Of a stretch of DNA of 16,232 bases, positions 13,791-16,232 are shown one piece after another. This DNA is from Baffinella frigidus (lineage: Eukaryota > Cryptophyceae > Cryptomonadales > Baffinellaceae). Position 1 is the stretch's first letter. Every line of letters starts with the position of its first letter. The position numbers and the translations under genes were made by a program. The stretch covers positions 453,071 to 469,302 of the forward strand of contig MU646575.1 in the NCBI GenBank assembly GCA_026770585.1, written 5' to 3'. Below the pieces are notes generated by a model, which did not search any database, was not told the origin of the DNA, and was given only the letters and a program-made list of their open reading frames with translations.

Positions 13791-14246
13791 GCGTCTTCAC
13801 TCTGAACACTGATGAGTTTATTCCCCACGAGGGCGATCCCTCTTTGGGTGGATCGAACCCCGAAATAGCCGAAATCCTAAAGGCTACGTTAATGACTTAT
13901 GTTTCCGCCCGAGGCGGGCCCGTCCCGGGTCCGTCCTCTCTGGGGACACAGCCTCCTTCTACAAGGGTACCCCTAACCCCTCACCCCTGACCCCTAATCC
14001 ACAACCCAACAGCCCGCCGAACGATCTTCTGATTTCCTGCTGTACACCAGTTAGCAGCTACCGGGGCTTCACGAATACAGTCCATCTAAACGATCTGTAA
14101 ACAGTCCATCTAAACGATCTGTACTAGAATCTTGTCCATTACCCTGGAATTCTAACCGCTTTCCCCCAGGATATCCGGGGGGGAAACTCGGCGGCTGCTT
14201 AGTGGAAAAACACCAAGCTGCGCCAAGCTGCGCTCAGCTTCTTGTT
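13791..14246. other. Gene-free stretch
   Basis: No gene is seen. It holds a short C-rich tract (13972-14000, CCCCTAACCCCTCACCCCTG), a perfect 24-bp tandem duplication (14077-14100 and 14101-14123, ACAGTCCATCTAAACGATCT plus tail), a C/G-rich hairpin around GGATATCC (14160-14186) and a CGCCAAGCTG duplication near 14220. Confidence 0.55.
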
Positions 14247-14350
14247 CAGGTCCTTGAGGTTCTTCGAGCTCCCAACATAGGCGGACACCGGAACTTATCC
14301 TGCAGAAAGGCCATGCTTCCTTTCGGACCACATCAGACCCCCCGGTGCAG
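14247..14350 (+). repeat. Family B dispersed repeat
   Basis: CAGGTCCTTGAGGTTCTTCG, AGCTCCCAACATAGGCGGAC, GCAGAAAGGCCATGCTTCCT, TTCGGACCACATCAG and CCCCCCGGTGCAGA, in the same order as 1096-1204. Confidence 0.82.
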
Positions 14351-14415
14351 AAGGATCGTTTCACTCAGCCGAGGAGGTTGGGAGTAAGACTCCTCTGCAC
14401 ATCGGTCCTACGGAT

Positions 14416-14481
14416 CAATGCGGAAGGCATGTGCGTCGCTGACGCTGGTTGTTTGGCAATGAATTACCAATCTCTCTTTCT
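14416..14481 (-). repeat. Y repeat, third copy
   Basis: CAATGCGGAAGGCATGTGCG, GACGCTGGTTGTTTGGCAAT and GAATTACCAATCTCTC match the reverse complement of about 12497-12562. It lacks the neighbouring gene, so Y also exists as a dispersed module. Confidence 0.75.
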
Positions 14482-14531
14482 ACGAATCCTGCTGATAGCC
14501 CGTTTCGACCATCTCTTTCCTCGTCACGCCC

Positions 14532-14652
14532 TACAGGGGTACTTCGCTCATAAGAAACCGCCTCCCCCTGGGACCCTACAGTAGGCCGATGCTGATGGTC
14601 CTAAAGTGGTCCTACGGGGGGGCGTGTTTCTTATGAGCGAGGTACCCCTGTA
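14532..14652 (+). mobile_element. Family A element, complete
   Basis: 121 bp with TA at both ends. The core is standard but diverged (GGACCCTACAGTAGGCCGAT, GGTCCTAAAGTGGTCCTA). Confidence 0.85.
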
Positions 14653-14708
14653 GGGTCCTACGGCGGTCCTAGGGGGCGGGCGCGTTTTCTCATGTGCGAG
14701 GTGCACCC
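14651..14708 (-). mobile_element. Family A right-half fragment abutting a complete A
   Basis: TAGGGTCCTA, GGGGGCGGGCGCGTTTTCTC, ATGTGCGAGGTGCACCCC. It joins the right TA of the complete element, consistent with a third A-in-A insertion whose outer left half is lost. Confidence 0.65.
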
Positions 14709-15102
14709 CCTCCCCTGGATCAATATCCACAGATGGGCGTAACTCTCGTTCTTCGCGACGCCTTAAAGATCGTCTGATTTCTTGCTTCACAAGAGATCCG
14801 GTTCATCAATACCGTGTTGGTGTTAAGAAATGAGGATCTTCAGGGGGAGAAGAGGGCGAGGAGCGTTATGGAGATCATGCTGTCAGCTGAGTTGTTTACT
14901 GGAACGGAACATGATGCCCTTCACGTGTCTCAAGGAACACCCGCGGATCCCCGGTTGAGATCCGTTTGTGTCTTCTATAATACTTGTAGGACGTGACTTG
15001 TGTAAAGTCACTCCGGCTATGCCTACATGGGGTTTGTCCCCAAATGCTGATAGCCTGTTACACCCATCTCGTTCCTAACACTCGTCTGATTTATTGCTCC
15101 AC

Positions 15103-15246
15103 AAGCGATCAGGAGGATCTTCAGGGTAGGCCTGATGTGATCCAAAAGGAAGCATGGCCTTTCTACAGAACCAGTTCCGGTGTCCGCCTATGTTGGGAGC
15201 TCGAAGAACCTCAAGGACCTCAAGCGACCAGGAGGATCTTCAGGGT
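15103..15246 (-). repeat. Family B repeat flanked by 25-bp direct repeats
   Basis: The B core (15136-15221) reads backwards: AAAGGAAGCATGGCCTTTCT, then GTCCGCCTATGTTGGGAGCT, then CGAAGAACCTCAAGGACCTC. It lies between direct repeats at 15103-15127 and 15222-15246 (AAGCGATCAGGAGGATCTTC with AGGGT), which differ at one base. Confidence 0.8.
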
Positions 15247-15272
15247 GAGACGCTCCAAAGTTGACGGGTTTG

Positions 15273-15396
15273 TACAGGGGTACCTGGCTCATAAGAACGC
15301 GCCCCCTCCCTAGGACCACCATAGGGCCCTAGCTAGGCATGGTCCTACTGTAGGGTCCTAGGGGGCGGCGGTTTCTTATGAGCGAGGTACCCCTGT
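15273..15396 (-). mobile_element. Family A element, complete
   Basis: 124 bp, reversed core with a 4-bp CTAG expansion (CCCTAGCTAGGCATGG), TA at both ends. Confidence 0.86.
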
Positions 15397-15468
15397 ACCA
15401 CACACCCAGCACGTCAACTTGAGAATAGCCAGTCAGCAAGACTGAAGCAGAGCTTAACTTATAAGACG

Positions 15469-15621
15469 ATGCCTAGGGCCCTATGGTGGTCCTTGGTGCT
15501 TTGGTGCTTTGTATTACATTCACATCGAAGGCCACGCCCACCTCACTCTTGAGGAGATGGGAACGATCTACGGATGAGCTCCTAGGAGGAGGCGCTTTCT
15601 TATGAGCGAGGTACCCCTGTA
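15469..15621 (+). mobile_element. Family A element, left arm lost, ~88-bp interruption
   Basis: The core piece ATGCCTAGGGCCCTATGGTG, then GTCC (15469-15492), and the right arm CCTAGGAGGAGGCGCTTTCT to CCCCTGTA (15581-15621) are separated by unrelated sequence that starts with a TTGGTGCT duplication. Confidence 0.7.
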
Positions 15622-15625
15622 GGGC

Positions 15626-16095
15626 GTCTTCAGGGGGAGAAGAGGGCGAGGAGCGTCATGACGATCATGCTCGAAGGGAAGATGTACGCCTTTGCGTTCT
15701 TGCCGTGTGCCTGCCGAGGGTTTATGGTTTACGGTTTAGGGTTCTGGAATGTTCTAGGGTGTCGTGTGCTGATTTAAGGGGGTCGTGTGCCGATTTAAGG
15801 GAGTCATGTGCCGATTTAAGGGGGTCGTGTGCACGCGTCATGGTGACCATGCTGGTAAGGAAGATGTACGCCTTCGCTTGTTCTTGCCGTGCACCTGCCA
15901 AGGGTTTAGGGTTTAGGGTTCTAGAATGTTCTAGGGGGTCGCGTGCTGATTTAAGGTGATTGTGTGCCGATTTAAGGTGGTCGTGTGCCGATTTAAGGGG
16001 GTCGTGTGCCGATTTAAGGGGGTCGTTTGCAAGCGTCATGGTGATCATGCTGGTAGAGCAGATGTACGCCTTCGCGTTCTTGCCGTGCGCCTGCC
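15626..16095 (+). repeat. Tandem array of ~181-198-bp units
   Basis: Three units start near 15653, 15835 and 16032: GCGTCATGGTGATCATGCTG, AAGATGTACGCCTTCGCGTT, CTTGCCGTGCGCCTGCCAAG, a short TTTAGGG run, TTCTAGAATGTTCTAG, then several 19-20-bp subunits (GGTCGTGTGCCGATTTAAGG; three to five per unit). Unit length differs by one subunit. A lone copy of the start (AGGGGGAGAAGAGGGCGAGG, then AGCGT) lies at about 14838. Open frames over the subunits encode SCADLRG-type repeats and are not considered genes. Confidence 0.9.
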
Positions 16096-16232
16096 AAGGG
16101 TTTCGGGTTTCGGGTTTGGGGTTTGGGGTTCAGGGTTCAGGGTTCAGGGTGTAGGGTTCAGGGTGTAGGGTTCAGGGTGTAGGGTTCAGGGTCTAGGGTC
16201 TAGGGTCTAGGGTCTAGGGTTCAGGGTTTGGG
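16096..16232 (+). repeat. Telomere-like variant array running off the window
   Basis: Plus-strand heptads: TTTCGGG twice, TTTGGGG twice, TTCAGGG several times, alternating GTGTAGGGTTCAGG, then GTCTAGG runs, TTCAGGG and TTTGGG at the end. It follows directly the third tandem unit, in the position of the short TTTAGGG run inside units 1 and 2, and continues past the window. Confidence 0.9.

Noticed and set aside
13830-13880. tRNA B-box-like GGATCGAACCCC on the minus strand
   Set aside because: It lacks one base of the B box, and no acceptor or anticodon stem pairs at the right spacing.
15705-16168. Ser-Cys-Ala-Asp-Leu-Arg repeat ORFs on the plus strand and the matching minus-strand ORF
   Set aside because: They follow 19-20-bp DNA subunits; frames shift between units as the subunit length is not a multiple of three throughout, so there is no sign of protein constraint.

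Overview
The window looks like a gene-poor, repeat-saturated piece of a nuclear genome from a eukaryote, probably a protist alga. The main clue is a set of interstitial (CCCTAAA)n/(TTTAGGG)n arrays, including one of about 1.5 kb. That telomere type is known from land plants, many green algae, dinoflagellates, cryptophytes and chromerids; the sequence alone does not say which. There are no bacterial-style operons, tRNAs, rRNAs or CRISPR arrays, and most open frames are repeats read through.

Layout. 1-835: copies of a ~121-bp palindromic element (family A, ends TACAGGGGTACC), one inserted inside another, plus a truncated family D element and a TTGAGGG/TTTAGGG-like array. 835-2965: left arm of a large inverted duplication, ending in a minus-strand gene copy (2239-2880). 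2966-4560: mostly unassigned sequence with short repeats and perfect palindromes. 4561-5796: a row of unrelated inverted-repeat elements (G, F, E, D). 5854-8254: telomere-like DNA in converging orientations around a C1 element and a possible decayed coding stretch. 8323-9379: elements C2, M, D, N and a truncated A. 9381-9733: second CCCTAAA array. 9770-10745: a second A-in-A nest, C2 and B2 repeats. 10745-11345: a ~600-bp TIR element (O) holding a minisatellite. 11705-13052: right arm of the inverted duplication with the plus-strand gene copy (11794-12339). 13095-16232: TG/TA microsatellite, more A, B, C2, D and Y repeats, and a tandem array of ~181-198-bp units merging into TTTAGGG-like DNA at the window end.

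The only convincing protein-coding signal is the duplicated, intronless gene. Its product is a basic protein of 181 or 213 aa with a Lys/Ala/Pro/Val-rich N-terminal tail; I do not recognise it. The two copies are diverged, yet every internal length difference (48, 27, 6 and 3 nt) keeps the frame, which points to selection on the protein. Several structurally different palindromic families (A, C1, D, E) are flanked by TA dinucleotides, as expected for non-autonomous elements moved by a Tc1/mariner-like transposase encoded elsewhere. Three A insertions into other repeats can be read directly against an inferred or paralogous empty site.
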